This document shows, one piece after another, positions 1 to 9,553 of a DNA stretch of 64,000 bases (the first letter of the stretch is position 1; the number at the start of each line of letters is the position of its first letter). Source of the DNA: Devosia sp. Root635 (GTDB taxonomy: Bacteria > Pseudomonadota > Alphaproteobacteria > Rhizobiales > Devosiaceae); assembly GCF_001427605.1 (NCBI RefSeq), contig NZ_LMGZ01000001.1, forward strand, positions 118,280 to 182,279, in the 5' to 3' direction. The notes beneath the pieces were generated by a model. The model ran no database searches. It saw only the letters and a program-made list of their open reading frames with translations, and had not been told where the DNA came from. Position numbers and translations under genes: made by a program.

Positions 1-44
1 AAGTCGTGCTCGTAACCGGTCGCCGAGCCGGCGGTGTCACTCAT
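1..44 (-). CDS. Partial 5' end of an unidentified gene
   Basis: An ATG at 44 on the minus strand opens a frame reading MSDTAGSATGYEHD before leaving the window. A GGAAGG ribosome-binding-like motif lies about 12 bases upstream. It would be transcribed in the same direction as the Mrp operon but begins 131 bases after mnhG ends, in a locally AT-rich stretch (45-175) where I see no other gene. Fourteen residues are too few to name a family. Confidence 0.4.
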   Translation of the reverse strand, partial: MSDTAGSATGYEHD

Positions 45-175
45 TTATTTTCAACCTTCCATTATTCTTATTGGACCGCGACAAAGGGCAGTCACAGCCA
101 TGATTCATTCCTATGACTGTTTAATGCCGTCCGCAACCCAATATGACGCAATTAACATGTTACCAATAGCGGCAG

Positions 176-529
176 TTATGCGCGATGATTTTGGCTACTT
201 TTAGACTTAAGTTCATCAACGACCATGTTCACACGATATTGACCACTGGTGCGATAACTTGCTTTTGCAAGGAGATGCGCTGAGACTGGTGTGGTGAGCA
301 AAAGGAATACAACACCGATTATTGCCCGCATGGCCACGCCGACGTCGAAACACAGCAAGGCAACTGCCAGAAGCACGAGTCCGCCCCCGACGGCCCCGGC
401 CTTGGACGCGGCGTGCATGCGGGTAAAAAGATCCGGCAGGCGAACCACGCCGATGGCGGCGACCAGGCTGAACAGCGCGCCCAGCAGCAGCAGCAGGCAA
501 CCGGCATAGGTGGCGATATCGACGATCAT
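176..529 (-). CDS. mnhG: Na+(K+)/H+ antiporter subunit G (MnhG/PhaG/MrpG)
   Basis: Small membrane subunit (117 aa) of the multi-subunit Mrp-type monovalent cation/proton antiporter in the inner membrane. It has three hydrophobic segments and the family signature [16 protein letters not shown] near residue 30. It is the last gene of the operon, and its ATG overlaps the mnhF stop by four bases (ATGA), so translation is probably coupled. The hydrophilic C-terminal tail ends in a lysine- and serine-rich stretch. The family assignment is firm; whether Na+ or K+ is carried cannot be read from the sequence. Confidence 0.92.
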   Translation of the reverse strand: MIVDIATYAGCLLLLLGALFSLVAAIGVVRLPDLFTRMHAASKAGAVGGGLVLLAVALLCFDVGVAMRAIIGVVFLLLTTPVSAHLLAKASYRTSGQYRVNMVVDELKSKSSQNHRA

Positions 530-825
530 GGCGCGTCATCCGGTTGGGTTGCGGCGCGGGACATGATGTAGCGCGCGAGCGCGACCGTGGCGAGAAATCC
601 GAGCAGCGCCAGCGCGATGGCGATATCGAGATAGAGCATCAGGCCGGTGCGAATGGCTATGGTGCCGACCAGGCCCATGGCGATGACCGTCATCAGGTCC
701 AGCGCCAGCACCCGGTCGCCCAGCGTCGGCCCGATGATGATGCGGACCACCGAGATCAGCAGCGCCAGCCCCAGGATGATCAGGGCGATCAGCGTCGACC
801 AGGAGAGGATATCGGCCGCGCTCAT
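526..825 (-). CDS. mnhF: Na+(K+)/H+ antiporter subunit F (MnhF/PhaF/MrpF)
   Basis: A 99-aa protein with three predicted transmembrane segments. It carries the MrpF core [12 protein letters not shown] around residues 33-44, which includes a conserved membrane-facing acidic residue. The length is normal for MrpF. It overlaps mnhE upstream and mnhG downstream by ATGA junctions. As in other Mrp complexes it should be required for complex assembly and activity, not act as a transporter alone. Confidence 0.92.
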   Translation of the reverse strand: MSAADILSWSTLIALIILGLALLISVVRIIIGPTLGDRVLALDLMTVIAMGLVGTIAIRTGLMLYLDIAIALALLGFLATVALARYIMSRAATQPDDAP

Positions 826-1301
826 GAATAGACCTCCCGCACCTTGGCTTCGAAGCCGCCAGCAATATCGGCGATCAGCCCCTCGCGCGTGCCGAAGGCC
901 AGGGCGTGCACGTAGAGCAGGCTGCGATCCTCGCTCACATCGACGCTCAGGGTTCCCGGCGTCAGCGTGATGAGATTAGCCAGCAGCGTTATCTCGGCAT
1001 CGGATTTTACGGTCAGCGGAAAAGCGATGATGGCCGGCTGCAGCGCCGATTTCAGGTCCGGCGTCAGCACCACGATCGCCACCCGCACGGCGCTGGCGCC
1101 GAGTTCATAGAGAAACAGCACTGTCAGCGAGGCGATATTGCGAAGCTGGCGGAAGCGGCGCGGCGGGCCCAGGCTGCGCCGCAGCAGCAGCACGGCCAGG
1201 ATGCCGATGGCGCCCCCGAGCAGCAGGTTGAGGCCGCTGAAGGTGCCGGTGATGGCGGCCCAGATCAGGGCCAGCACGACGACAGTCATTGCCGGGTTCA
1301 T
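822..1301 (-). CDS. mnhE: Na+(K+)/H+ antiporter subunit E (MnhE/PhaE/MrpE)
   Basis: 159 aa, normal for MrpE. There are two N-terminal hydrophobic segments, then a cytoplasmic part containing the family motif [13 protein letters not shown] near residue 112. The start chosen is the ATG at 1301 because it forms an ATGA overlap with mnhD; an in-frame ATG at 1289 is the alternative. It is a structural subunit of the Mrp antiporter and is encoded in the standard order between D and F. Confidence 0.92.
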   Translation of the reverse strand: MNPAMTVVVLALIWAAITGTFSGLNLLLGGAIGILAVLLLRRSLGPPRRFRQLRNIASLTVLFLYELGASAVRVAIVVLTPDLKSALQPAIIAFPLTVKSDAEITLLANLITLTPGTLSVDVSEDRSLLYVHALAFGTREGLIADIAGGFEAKVREVYS

Positions 1302-2854
1302 GGCGCGCCTCCTGCCAGGCCGATGGCGGCGACATAGCGGGATGGATCGAGCAGGTCCGGCGCGCCGACGCGCAATGCCTCGAACAGGCCGTTGGGCCAG
1401 AGGCCCGCCGCGACCACGACGGCCGCCAGCGCACCGGTCGCGCCGTAGCGGAGCCAGATGGTGTGCCGTGGCGGCGCGGGTGGCATCAACGCGCCTGCCG
1501 GCGCCGCTCGCCAGAAGATATGCGCCCAGAGCCGCGAGCCGGCAATCAGCGTCAGCACGGCATTGACGACCAGCGCCGCGGCCACCAGGCCGCCCACCCA
1601 GCTTCCTTCGCCCAGGCCCGCCTGCAGCAGCAGCAGCTTGGGCCAGAAACCGAGGAAGGGCGGCACGCCGGCCGTGGCCAGCACCAGCACGAAAAACAGC
1701 ACCGATAGCGGCGCGCTCGCGGCATAGAGGCCGCCCATCTGCCGGGAGTCGGTCTGCCCGGTGCGGCTCTCGATGAGGCCCGCGACCAGATAGAGCGCGG
1801 TCATGGTCAGGATGGCGTGGAATATATAGAGCCCCGCCCCGCTCACGCCGGCCAGCGACGGAACGGCGATGCCCACCAGCACCGAGCCGACCCCGCCGAT
1901 GACGAGGAAGCCGATGGCGCGGCGCAGGTTGGTTTCGGCAATGGCCCCTAGCGGGGCGATCAGCAGCGTCGCCAGCGCGATAGCGACCAGCACCGGCTCA
2001 AGCAGATCGCGGCTGGCCGGCAGCAGCACCACCAGGCTCCGCAGCATGGCATAGATGCCCACCTTGGTCAGCAGCCCGGCAAACAGCGCCGAAACCACGG
2101 CCGGCGGCGTGTGATAGGCGGCAGGCAGCCAGGCATTCACGGGAAAAGCGGCGGCTTTCATGCCGAAGGCAAGCAGCAGCAAGGCCGCCACGCCGGCAAT
2201 TGCCGCCGGATTGGCCGATGGCGCCACCCGCAATATATCGGCCATGTTGAGCGTGCCGAGCAGGCCATAGAGCAGGCCCAGCGCCAGGAGGAAAAAGGTG
2301 GTGGCGAGGAAATTGAGGAAGCCGTATTTCACCGCGCCATCGAGCTGCGCCGGGCGCCCGCCCAGCACGATGAGCCCGAAGGAGGCGATCAGCATCACCT
2401 CGAACCACACATAGAGATTGAACAGATCCCCGGTGAGGAACGAGCCGGTGACGCCGGCCAGCAGCAGCAGCACCATGGAGTGGAAACCGTCGCGCCCATC
2501 CTCGGCGCCGCGCTCGCCCTGCGCATAGACCAGCACCGCCAGCGTCACCACCGCGGCAGTCAAGGCGAAGCCGGCGCCAAAAATATCGGCGGCAAAGCTG
2601 ATGCCGAAGGGCGGCAGCCACTTGCCCATGGTCATGCTCAGTGGCCCGCTATCGAACACGCGCAGCAGCAGCGTCACCTCGCAGGCGATGACGGCACAGA
2701 CGATCAGCACGGCAAAGATGAAGGTCAGCCCACCCGATTTGCGCAGCATCAGCGCCGCCGCGGCGCCCATCAGGCACAGCACCAGCGGCAGCACCACGAC
2801 CCAGTCGGCGGCGGCGGTGGCGGTCTCGATCATGGCTTGCGGCACTTCCACCAT
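1298..2854 (-). CDS. mnhD: Na+(K+)/H+ antiporter subunit D (MnhD/PhaD/MrpD)
   Basis: A 518-aa polytopic protein of the proton-translocating NuoL/M/N-like family. Diagnostic features are the glutamate in D-L-F-N-L-Y-V-W-F-E-V-M and the membrane lysine in F-G-M-K-A-A-A-F-P-V-N-A-W-L-P, residues expected to carry protons in this superfamily. The start is ATG 2854, one base after the mnhC stop; a second ATG at 2833 is possible. In context it is one of two large channel subunits of the seven-gene antiporter (the other is mnhA). Confidence 0.93.
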   Translation of the reverse strand: MVEVPQAMIETATAAADWVVVLPLVLCLMGAAAALMLRKSGGLTFIFAVLIVCAVIACEVTLLLRVFDSGPLSMTMGKWLPPFGISFAADIFGAGFALTAAVVTLAVLVYAQGERGAEDGRDGFHSMVLLLLAGVTGSFLTGDLFNLYVWFEVMLIASFGLIVLGGRPAQLDGAVKYGFLNFLATTFFLLALGLLYGLLGTLNMADILRVAPSANPAAIAGVAALLLLAFGMKAAAFPVNAWLPAAYHTPPAVVSALFAGLLTKVGIYAMLRSLVVLLPASRDLLEPVLVAIALATLLIAPLGAIAETNLRRAIGFLVIGGVGSVLVGIAVPSLAGVSGAGLYIFHAILTMTALYLVAGLIESRTGQTDSRQMGGLYAASAPLSVLFFVLVLATAGVPPFLGFWPKLLLLQAGLGEGSWVGGLVAAALVVNAVLTLIAGSRLWAHIFWRAAPAGALMPPAPPRHTIWLRYGATGALAAVVVAAGLWPNGLFEALRVGAPDLLDPSRYVAAIGLAGGAP

Positions 2855-2855
2855 G

Positions 2856-3232
<377 letters not shown>

Positions 3233-3233
<1 letters not shown>

Positions 3234-3652
3234 CAGGGCCCCTCCTCGCCTTCGAGCGCCAGCGCCACGGCGGAGATGGTGCCAAAGACCACGAAATACA
3301 CCCCGATATCGAAGACCATCGGCGTCGACAGCGGCACTGTCGTCTGCCCCAGTTCGAGATAGACCCAGATACTGGTCATGAAGGGCGTGCCCGTGAACAG
3401 CGACAGCAGCCCGGAGAGCCCGGCGATGAACACGCCGAAGCCGGCAATGGCCAGGGGGTCGATGCGCAAGGCGCGCCGCGCTTCCCCGGCGCCGCCCGAC
3501 ATGCCGAGGATGGCCATGGCCGAGGCGGCGATCAGCCCGCCGATGAAGCCACCGCCGGGCTCGTTATGGCCACGCAGGCAGACATAAATCGAAAAGACCA
3601 GCATCACGGCAACGATCAGCGGCGCGATGGTGCGGAAGATCAATGAGTTCAT
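3233..3652 (-). CDS. mnhB: Na+(K+)/H+ antiporter subunit B (MnhB/PhaB/MrpB)
   Basis: 139 aa with four hydrophobic segments and the MrpB motif H-N-E-P-G-G-G-F-I-G-G-L near residue 29. It is a separate gene here, whereas the Pha1 system of Sinorhizobium carries A and B as one PhaAB polypeptide. It overlaps mnhA by ATGA, so it is probably translated together with it. Confidence 0.93.
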
Positions 3653-6033
3653 GATTCCGCCTTCCGCCGGCGCCGCGGCGCCGGACTTGCCGGCACGGCC
3701 GGCTTGTTCCGCCGCCGCAGCAGCGCCATGACGGCGATGCCCGCCGCCATGACCACCGAGATTTCACCCAGCGTATCAAAGCCGCGATAGTCGACCAGGA
3801 TGACGTTGACGATGTTGTGTCCATGGGCGATCGGAACGCTGGTGGCGGTGAACAGGTCCGACAGCCGCGTATCGAGCGTTCCGGACAGCACCACCATCAG
3901 CAGCAGGCTGACACCGGCGCCGCAGACCAGCGCCAATATGCCGTCGCGCGCCAGGTCTTCCAGCGGCCGCTGGTCGAGTTCGTCGAGCCGCAGCCGCGTC
4001 ATCACCAGCGCCAGGATCACCACCGACAGCACCTCCACCATGAACTGGGTGAAGGCCAGGTCGGGCGCGCCGAACAGCAGGAAGATCAGCGCCACCGATG
4101 TACCCTGGATGCCCAGCGCCAGGATGGCCACCAGCCGGTTGGTCGCCAGCAGCACGGCGCCCAGGCCGATCAGCGCCAGCGCCATCACACCCCATTCATA
4201 AGGCTGCAATTGCGGCCAGCTCAGCTTGGCCGACCAATTGCCGAGGTCGGCATTGGGCAGCAGCACGTCATAACCGTTGAGCAGCCCGAGCGGCGCGATC
4301 AGCGCCAGCGCCAGCCCGGCAAACACCGTCGCCAGGTAGATTTCCAGCCGCCCATGATGCAGCAGCCGCGTCACCGCGCCCGAAAAGCGGATCAGACCGA
4401 ACATTACAGCATCGAACACCGTGTCCGCCGTCCAGCCAAGACCGGCCTCGAAGCGCCGCAGCAGCGTCCGCAGGACCGCAGCCTGCCGATAGACCAGGTA
4501 ACCCAGCGCCCAGGTCGCAATCGACAGCCAGAGCAAGGGGCTCGCCGGATTGATGGTCAGCGTCAGGTGGCTGCTGACCGTCTCCCCGAGAATGGCCGCC
4601 GCCCCCGGCTCGACCAGCGTATGGCCCAGCCAGTCGGTCATCACCGAGGCGACGATACCCGCGCCACCGAGCACAATGGGTCCGGCAAGCATGGCGATGG
4701 GCGCCTCATGTGCCAGTTTCGGCGTCGGCAATACCGGACCGAGGAAGGGCTTGACCAGCACCAGCATGGCAACGCCCGCCAGCATGGCATTGCCCGCCAG
4801 CAGCACGGCCAGCACGGCGATGTCGGACCACTGCCAGTGCATCAGTCCCAGATACATTTCTTCCTTGGCGAAATAACCCAGGGTCAGCGGCAGGCCGATC
4901 ATGGCCAGGCTCGCCAAAGCCGCGCCGATGAACGTCACCGGCATCCGGTCGGCCAGCCCGCCCAGAATAGTGATATCGCGCGTGCCCGCCTCGTGGTCGA
5001 TGGCGCCCACCACCATGAACAGACCCGCCTTGTAGAGAGCATGCGCCACGAAATAGAGCAGCATGGCCGCAATGGCCGCCTCGGTGCCCAGCCCGATCAG
5101 CAGCACTGAAAGACCCAGCGAGGCCAGGGTGGTCTGCGCCAGCATCTGTTTGAGATCGGTCTGCCTGAGTGCACCCAGCCCGCCCCATAGCAGGGTGGCG
5201 CCGCCGAAGCAGACGAGGATCAGCGTCCAGGCCTCGGTGCCGCCCAGCCACGGCGTGGTGCGAGCCAGCAGATAGACGCCCCCCTGCACCATGGTCGCCG
5301 AATGCAGGAATGCCGAAACCGGCGTCGGCGCCTCCATGGCATTGGGCAGCCAGAAATGCAGCGGCACCTGCGCCGATTTGGTGAAGGCGGCCACGAGGAA
5401 CAGCGCCAGCGTCAAACCATAGAAGCCATTGGCGCGAACATCGTCGCCCAGCGCGCTCATGTCCCAGCAGCCGGTCAACTGATGCACCAGGATAGCGCCG
5501 ACCAGCAGCGCCATACCGCCGATATTGGTGAGCACCAGCGCCTGGATAGCCCCCCGGCGCGCGGCCTGCCGCGTATGGTCGAACCCGATCAGCAGGAAGG
5601 AGGTGACCGAGGTCAGCTCCCAGAACATGAACAAAGCCAGCATGTTGTCGGCCAGCACCAGCCCCAGCATCGCCCCCATGAAGGCCAGCAGGAAACCGAG
5701 GAACCGCCCCAGATGCGGATGGCCCTTCAGATAGGCGCCCGAATAGAGCACGATCAGCGTGCCGATGCCCGAAATGGTCAGCGCGAAGGTGAGGCTCAGC
5801 CCATCGACGAAAAACGACAGGTCGAGATCGAAGGCCGGCACCCAGCCGATCCGCGCCGATATCGCCCCGCCGGCCACCACTGGCGCGATCAGCGTCAGCA
5901 GAAACAGGAATATCCCGGCCGGCACCAGCGCCAGCACCCAGCCCGCATAGGGCCGAGCCAGTCGGTGAATGAAAGGCGCCAGCAAAGCGGCAACAAATGG
6001 CGCAATCGCCACCAGCGCTATGCTTGCGTCCAT
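3649..6033 (-). CDS. mnhA: Na+(K+)/H+ antiporter subunit A (MnhA/PhaA/MrpA)
   Basis: First gene of the operon, 794 aa from the ATG at 6033 (a GTG at 6051 is possible but has poor ribosome-binding spacing). The N-terminal two thirds is a NuoL-like antiporter domain with the conserved glutamate in L-F-M-F-W-E-L-T-S-V-T-S-F and the lysine in F-T-K-S-A-Q-V-P-L-H-F-W-L-P. The C-terminal third is the extra membrane region normal for MrpA, and the tail is basic. Genes A to G form a complete set, so the operon should give a working antiporter for pH and salt homeostasis. Confidence 0.93.
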   Translation of the reverse strand: MDASIALVAIAPFVAALLAPFIHRLARPYAGWVLALVPAGIFLFLLTLIAPVVAGGAISARIGWVPAFDLDLSFFVDGLSLTFALTISGIGTLIVLYSGAYLKGHPHLGRFLGFLLAFMGAMLGLVLADNMLALFMFWELTSVTSFLLIGFDHTRQAARRGAIQALVLTNIGGMALLVGAILVHQLTGCWDMSALGDDVRANGFYGLTLALFLVAAFTKSAQVPLHFWLPNAMEAPTPVSAFLHSATMVQGGVYLLARTTPWLGGTEAWTLILVCFGGATLLWGGLGALRQTDLKQMLAQTTLASLGLSVLLIGLGTEAAIAAMLLYFVAHALYKAGLFMVVGAIDHEAGTRDITILGGLADRMPVTFIGAALASLAMIGLPLTLGYFAKEEMYLGLMHWQWSDIAVLAVLLAGNAMLAGVAMLVLVKPFLGPVLPTPKLAHEAPIAMLAGPIVLGGAGIVASVMTDWLGHTLVEPGAAAILGETVSSHLTLTINPASPLLWLSIATWALGYLVYRQAAVLRTLLRRFEAGLGWTADTVFDAVMFGLIRFSGAVTRLLHHGRLEIYLATVFAGLALALIAPLGLLNGYDVLLPNADLGNWSAKLSWPQLQPYEWGVMALALIGLGAVLLATNRLVAILALGIQGTSVALIFLLFGAPDLAFTQFMVEVLSVVILALVMTRLRLDELDQRPLEDLARDGILALVCGAGVSLLLMVVLSGTLDTRLSDLFTATSVPIAHGHNIVNVILVDYRGFDTLGEISVVMAAGIAVMALLRRRNKPAVPASPAPRRRRKAES

Positions 6034-6470
6034 ACCTGACCCCACCTGCACTACCCCCGCCGATCCGACTCTAGTGGCCGGTTCGCGCAGAACCTTAGCG
6101 GATGCTCCCCCCGCGACAAGTCAAAACGGCCCGCTGCGGGGATTTGTCCAACGAAGGTCGCAGGCCATACCCATTTCTGCGCAAAGCCCTGAACGCTGAT
6201 GCCTGGGCTTCTCCCTTCTCCCCTCGTGGGAGAAGGTGCCCGAAGGGCGGATGAGGGGGCTATACGCTATCCTTCGGCATAAAAGCATGGGATGGCGCAG
6301 ACCCCCTCACCCGGAAATCCGCTGGACGCGGATTTCCACCCTCTCCCACAAGGGGAGAGGGTGGGGTCGTGGGGACCAGGGGAAGCTCGAGGAAACACTG
6401 AAAGTGCCGCCCCCTTCCCATCGCTGTCGCCCCGTCCTATGTCAGGGGACCGCCTCTACGGAACGCCCCC
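6034..6470. other. Spacer between the Mrp operon and the peptidase gene
   Basis: A 437-base divergent spacer. Apart from the repeat at 6214-6364 I see no gene in it. It must contain the mnhA promoter (left side) and the peptidase promoter (right side), but no convincing -35/-10 pair stands out. Confidence 0.6.
6214..6364. repeat. Palindromic repeat, family B
   Basis: An inverted repeat whose outer arms are a CTTCTCCC/GGGAGAAGG hairpin and CTCTCCC-ACAAG-GGGAGAG, with inner arms GATGAGGGGGC and CCCCCTCACC. It matches the family at 11973, 44301 and inside cydD at 41794. The arms are still paired but diverged. Confidence 0.75.
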
Positions 6471-8567
6471 ATGACCAAGCCCACGCCCCCCGTCGCCGCC
6501 CGGAAGTCGCATAGCGTGACCTTCCACACCATCCAGCGCGACGATCCCTGGCACTGGCTGCGCGCGGATAACTGGCAGGAGGTGATGCAGAAGCCCGAGA
6601 CACTAGCGCCGGATATCCGCGCCTATCTCGAAGCCGAGAACGCCTTCTACGAGGCCGAATTCGGCACAAGCACCAAGGCACTGCAGGACACCATCTACAA
6701 GGAAATCCGCGGGCGCATCAAAGAAGACGATAGCGGCATCGCCTCGCCCGACGGCCCCTTCGCCTATAATTCGCGCATGCTCGAGGGCAAGCAATATCCC
6801 CTGATCGTCCGCACCCCGCGCGAGGGCGGCCCGGAAACCGTGCTGCTCGACTGCAATGTGGAAGCCGGCGACGCCTATTTCGGCTTTGCCGGGGCCGAGC
6901 ATGACCGCAGCCACCGCTATCTCGCCTGGGCCGCCGACCGCGCCGGCTCTGAATATTACGACATCGTCATCCGTGACCTCGATACCGGCAAGGACAGTGC
7001 CGAAGTCATCCGGGAAACCGCCGGCTCCTATGTCTGGAGCAACGATTCCAGTGCCATCTACTACACCGAATATGACGACAACCACCGCCCCTATCGCATT
7101 CGCCTGCATACCATCGGCACCGATCAGGCCAATGATCCGATCATCTTCGAAGAGAAAGACCCCGGCTTCTTCGTCGGTGTCGGCCGCACCCTTTCCGACA
7201 AATACATTGTCATCGACGCCCACGACCACCAGACCAGCGAATGCTGGCTGATCGATGCCGAACTCGGTGGCGCCCCCCGCCTCGTCGCCCCCCGCCTCAC
7301 CGACCGTGAATACGATATCGATGAGCGCGATGGCGTCCTTTACATCCGCACCAACGCCGATGGCGCCGAGGACTTCAAGCTCGCCGTCGCCCCCGCCGAC
7401 AATCCCGGCGCCGAGAACTGGGTGGACCTCATCCCCCACCAGCAGGGCGTGCTGATCCTCGACACGATCGTCATCCGCAATCACCTGTTGCGGCTCGAAC
7501 GCTTCGAGGGCCTGCCGCGCATCGTCGTCCGCGACCTGCGCAGCGGCACGGAAGAGACCGTCAGGTTCGACGAGGAAGCCTATTCCCTCGGCATGTCGGT
7601 GGGCTACGAGTTCGACACCTCGGTCTTCCGCCTCAGCTATTCCTCGCCGACCACCCCGTCGCGCACCTATGACATGGATCTGCAAACCGGCGCCCGCACC
7701 CTGCTCAAGGAGCAGGAAGTGCCCTCCGGCCACAATCCTGATGACTACGAGACCCGCCGCCTCTTCGCCACCGCCTCCGACGGCGAGCAAGTCCCCGTCA
7801 CCGTGCTCTATCGCAAAGGCACCAAGCTCGACGGCTCCGCGCCGGCCTTGCTCTACGGCTACGGCGCCTATGGCATGTCCATGCCCTCGGCCTTTTCCAT
7901 CTCCGCCCTGTCACTGGTCGATCGCGGCTTCATCCACGCCACCGCCCATATCCGCGGCGGCATGGAAAAGGGCTATCGCTGGTACGTGCAAGGCCGCCGC
8001 GAGCACAAGACCAACACCTTCACCGATTTCATCGCCGCCGCCGAAATGCTGGTCGAAAAGGGCTACACGGCCAAGGGTCGCATCGTGGCGCAGGGCGGCT
8101 CGGCTGGCGGCATGCTGATGGGCGCCATCGCCAATCTGCGGCCGGACCTCTGGGGTGGCATCATCGCCCAGGTGCCGTTCGTCGACGTGCTCAACACCAT
8201 GCTCGACGAAACCCTGCCGCTCACCCCGCCCGAATGGCCCGAATGGGGCAATCCCCTCGCCTCGGCCGAAGACTACGTCCGCATCGCCGCCTATGCCCCC
8301 TATGAGCAGGTCGCCGCGCAGGACTATCCGCCCATCTTCGCGCTGGCCGGCCTCACCGATCCGCGCGTCACCTATTGGGAACCGGCCAAGTGGGTGGCGA
8401 AGCTCCGCGCAACCAAGACCGGCAATGCGCCATTATACCTCAAGACCAATATGGGGGCCGGCCATGGCGGCGCCTCGGGACGGTTCGACCGCCTCAAGGA
8501 AACCGCCGAGTGCTATGCCTTTGCGCTCAATGCGGTCGGATTGGAAGGATCGTTCGGTTCCAACTGA
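6471..8567 (+). CDS. S9 family oligopeptidase (oligopeptidase B-like)
   Basis: 698-aa prolyl-oligopeptidase family serine peptidase without a signal peptide, so probably cytoplasmic. The N-terminal portion (about 1-410) is the seven-bladed propeller type that restricts access to short peptides. The C-terminal alpha/beta-hydrolase domain carries Ser544 in G-G-S-A-G-G, Asp630 in G-L-T-D-P-R and His665 in G-A-G-H-G-G, the expected triad. Length and motifs fit oligopeptidase B (PtrB), which cleaves after Lys/Arg in peptides; that specificity is inferred from the family. It starts at ATG 6471 and stands alone, with sodB 74 bases downstream on the same strand. Confidence 0.9.
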   Translation: MTKPTPPVAARKSHSVTFHTIQRDDPWHWLRADNWQEVMQKPETLAPDIRAYLEAENAFYEAEFGTSTKALQDTIYKEIRGRIKEDDSGIASPDGPFAYNSRMLEGKQYPLIVRTPREGGPETVLLDCNVEAGDAYFGFAGAEHDRSHRYLAWAADRAGSEYYDIVIRDLDTGKDSAEVIRETAGSYVWSNDSSAIYYTEYDDNHRPYRIRLHTIGTDQANDPIIFEEKDPGFFVGVGRTLSDKYIVIDAHDHQTSECWLIDAELGGAPRLVAPRLTDREYDIDERDGVLYIRTNADGAEDFKLAVAPADNPGAENWVDLIPHQQGVLILDTIVIRNHLLRLERFEGLPRIVVRDLRSGTEETVRFDEEAYSLGMSVGYEFDTSVFRLSYSSPTTPSRTYDMDLQTGARTLLKEQEVPSGHNPDDYETRRLFATASDGEQVPVTVLYRKGTKLDGSAPALLYGYGAYGMSMPSAFSISALSLVDRGFIHATAHIRGGMEKGYRWYVQGRREHKTNTFTDFIAAAEMLVEKGYTAKGRIVAQGGSAGGMLMGAIANLRPDLWGGIIAQVPFVDVLNTMLDETLPLTPPEWPEWGNPLASAEDYVRIAAYAPYEQVAAQDYPPIFALAGLTDPRVTYWEPAKWVAKLRATKTGNAPLYLKTNMGAGHGGASGRFDRLKETAECYAFALNAVGLEGSFGSN

Positions 8568-8570
8568 TTG

Positions 8571-8584
8571 TTGTGTCGTCACAA
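8571..8584. promoter_or_regulatory. Short dyad upstream of sodB
   Basis: TTGTG-TCGT-CACAA is a perfect 5-bp inverted repeat with a 4-base spacer, lying just after the peptidase stop and 58 bases before sodB. The size and geometry resemble binding sites of Crp/Fnr-type dimers, but the half-site is not the standard FNR TTGAT, and no protein can be assigned. It may be chance. Confidence 0.3.
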
Positions 8585-8641
8585 TCGGCCTATACCAGTG
8601 CCGAAATTCCTCAGCGTCTAATCCCAAAATCGGAGGCCACA

Positions 8642-9250
8642 ATGTCTACCAAGTTCACCCTGCCGCCCCTGCCCTACGCCTATGATGCGCTCGGCCCCTA
8701 CATGTCCAAGGAAACCCTCGAGTTTCACCACGACAAGCATCACCAGGCCTACGTGACCAATGGCGAAAAGCTGCTGGAAGGCTCAGGCCTCGAAATCCTG
8801 CCGCTGGAGGACATCGTCAAGGAGAGCTACGGCAAGAATGCCGGCCTTTTCAACAATGCCGGCCAGCACTACAACCACGTCCATTTCTGGAACTGGATGA
8901 AGCCGAATGGCGGCGGCAACAAGCTGCCGGGCAAGTTGCAGGCGGCCGTGGATTCCGACCTGGGCGGTTTCGACAAGTTCCGCGCCGATTTCATCGCTGC
9001 TGGCACCACCCAGTTCGGCTCCGGCTGGGCCTGGCTGTCGGTCAAGAACGGCAAGCTCGAAGTCACCAAGACCCCGAACGGCGAGTCGCCCCTGGTCCAT
9101 GGCGGCCACCCCATCCTGGGCGTCGATGTGTGGGAACATTCCTATTACATCGACTACCGCAACGCCCGTCCGAAATACCTCGAAGCCTGGTTCGACAACC
9201 TGGTGAACTGGGACCATGTGGAACTGATGTTCGACGAAGCCAGGGCGTAA
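8642..9250 (+). CDS. sodB: Superoxide dismutase (Fe/Mn family)
   Basis: 202-aa cytosolic Fe/Mn superoxide dismutase converting superoxide to oxygen and hydrogen peroxide. The four metal ligands are visible: His29 in E-F-H-H-D-K-H-H, His79 in Q-H-Y-N-H-V, and Asp162 with His166 in D-V-W-E-H-S-Y-Y. The Q-F-G-S-G-W-A-W-L motif is present. I chose ATG 8642 because a GGAGG ribosome-binding site lies 7 bases upstream, although the frame is open further 5'. Iron versus manganese cannot be settled from these residues. A strong terminator follows. Confidence 0.94.
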   Translation: MSTKFTLPPLPYAYDALGPYMSKETLEFHHDKHHQAYVTNGEKLLEGSGLEILPLEDIVKESYGKNAGLFNNAGQHYNHVHFWNWMKPNGGGNKLPGKLQAAVDSDLGGFDKFRADFIAAGTTQFGSGWAWLSVKNGKLEVTKTPNGESPLVHGGHPILGVDVWEHSYYIDYRNARPKYLEAWFDNLVNWDHVELMFDEARA

Positions 9251-9274
9251 TCTTCGCCTCGCTTCGTAAGCATC

Positions 9275-9300
9275 AAGCCCGCCCTCCGGCGGGCTTTTTC
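9275..9300 (+). terminator. Rho-independent terminator of sodB
   Basis: AAGCCCGCC-CTCC-GGCGGGCTT forms a GC-rich stem followed immediately by a T run (CTTTTTC). It lies 24 bases after the sodB stop. Confidence 0.88.
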
Positions 9301-9336
9301 ATGCAATGAGGCAGCTTCGCCCTCACACCCACCGAC

Positions 9337-9422
9337 CGTCACCCTCGGGCCTGACCCGAGGGCTCTTCACTTAACGAGCGCTCAGCAAGTATAGAGCCCT
9401 CGGGTCAGGCCCGAGGGTGACG
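9337..9422. repeat. Palindromic repeat, family D
   Basis: Two arms of about 30 bases, beginning CGTCACCCTCGGGCCTGACC and closing with its complement, are perfect inverted copies around a 26-base centre. Each arm itself contains the small palindrome CTCGGGCCTGACCCGAG. A related element lies at 28306-28377. Confidence 0.8.
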
Positions 9423-9553
9423 CGCGACGTTTGAGGCCCTCTGGGGCACGCCCCGCCACCTCTTTTCCCCCAGCCATTAGCCATTTCCGGAACCCGCCCC
9501 TTCTTCCGGACATTCCCTCATGGTAACGCTTCATTTACTATTGGGGAAAGCCA

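Larger units (their letters stand above)
9251..9553. other. Intergenic region: terminator plus palindrome
   Basis: About 300 bases with no gene. It holds the sodB terminator (9275-9300), a family D palindrome (9337-9422) and a short leader for the receiver-domain gene. Confidence 0.6.

Noticed and set aside
153..162. TAACATGTTA palindrome downstream of mnhG
   Set aside because: A 10-base palindrome in an AT-rich patch with no promoter or partner site; chance is the simplest explanation.
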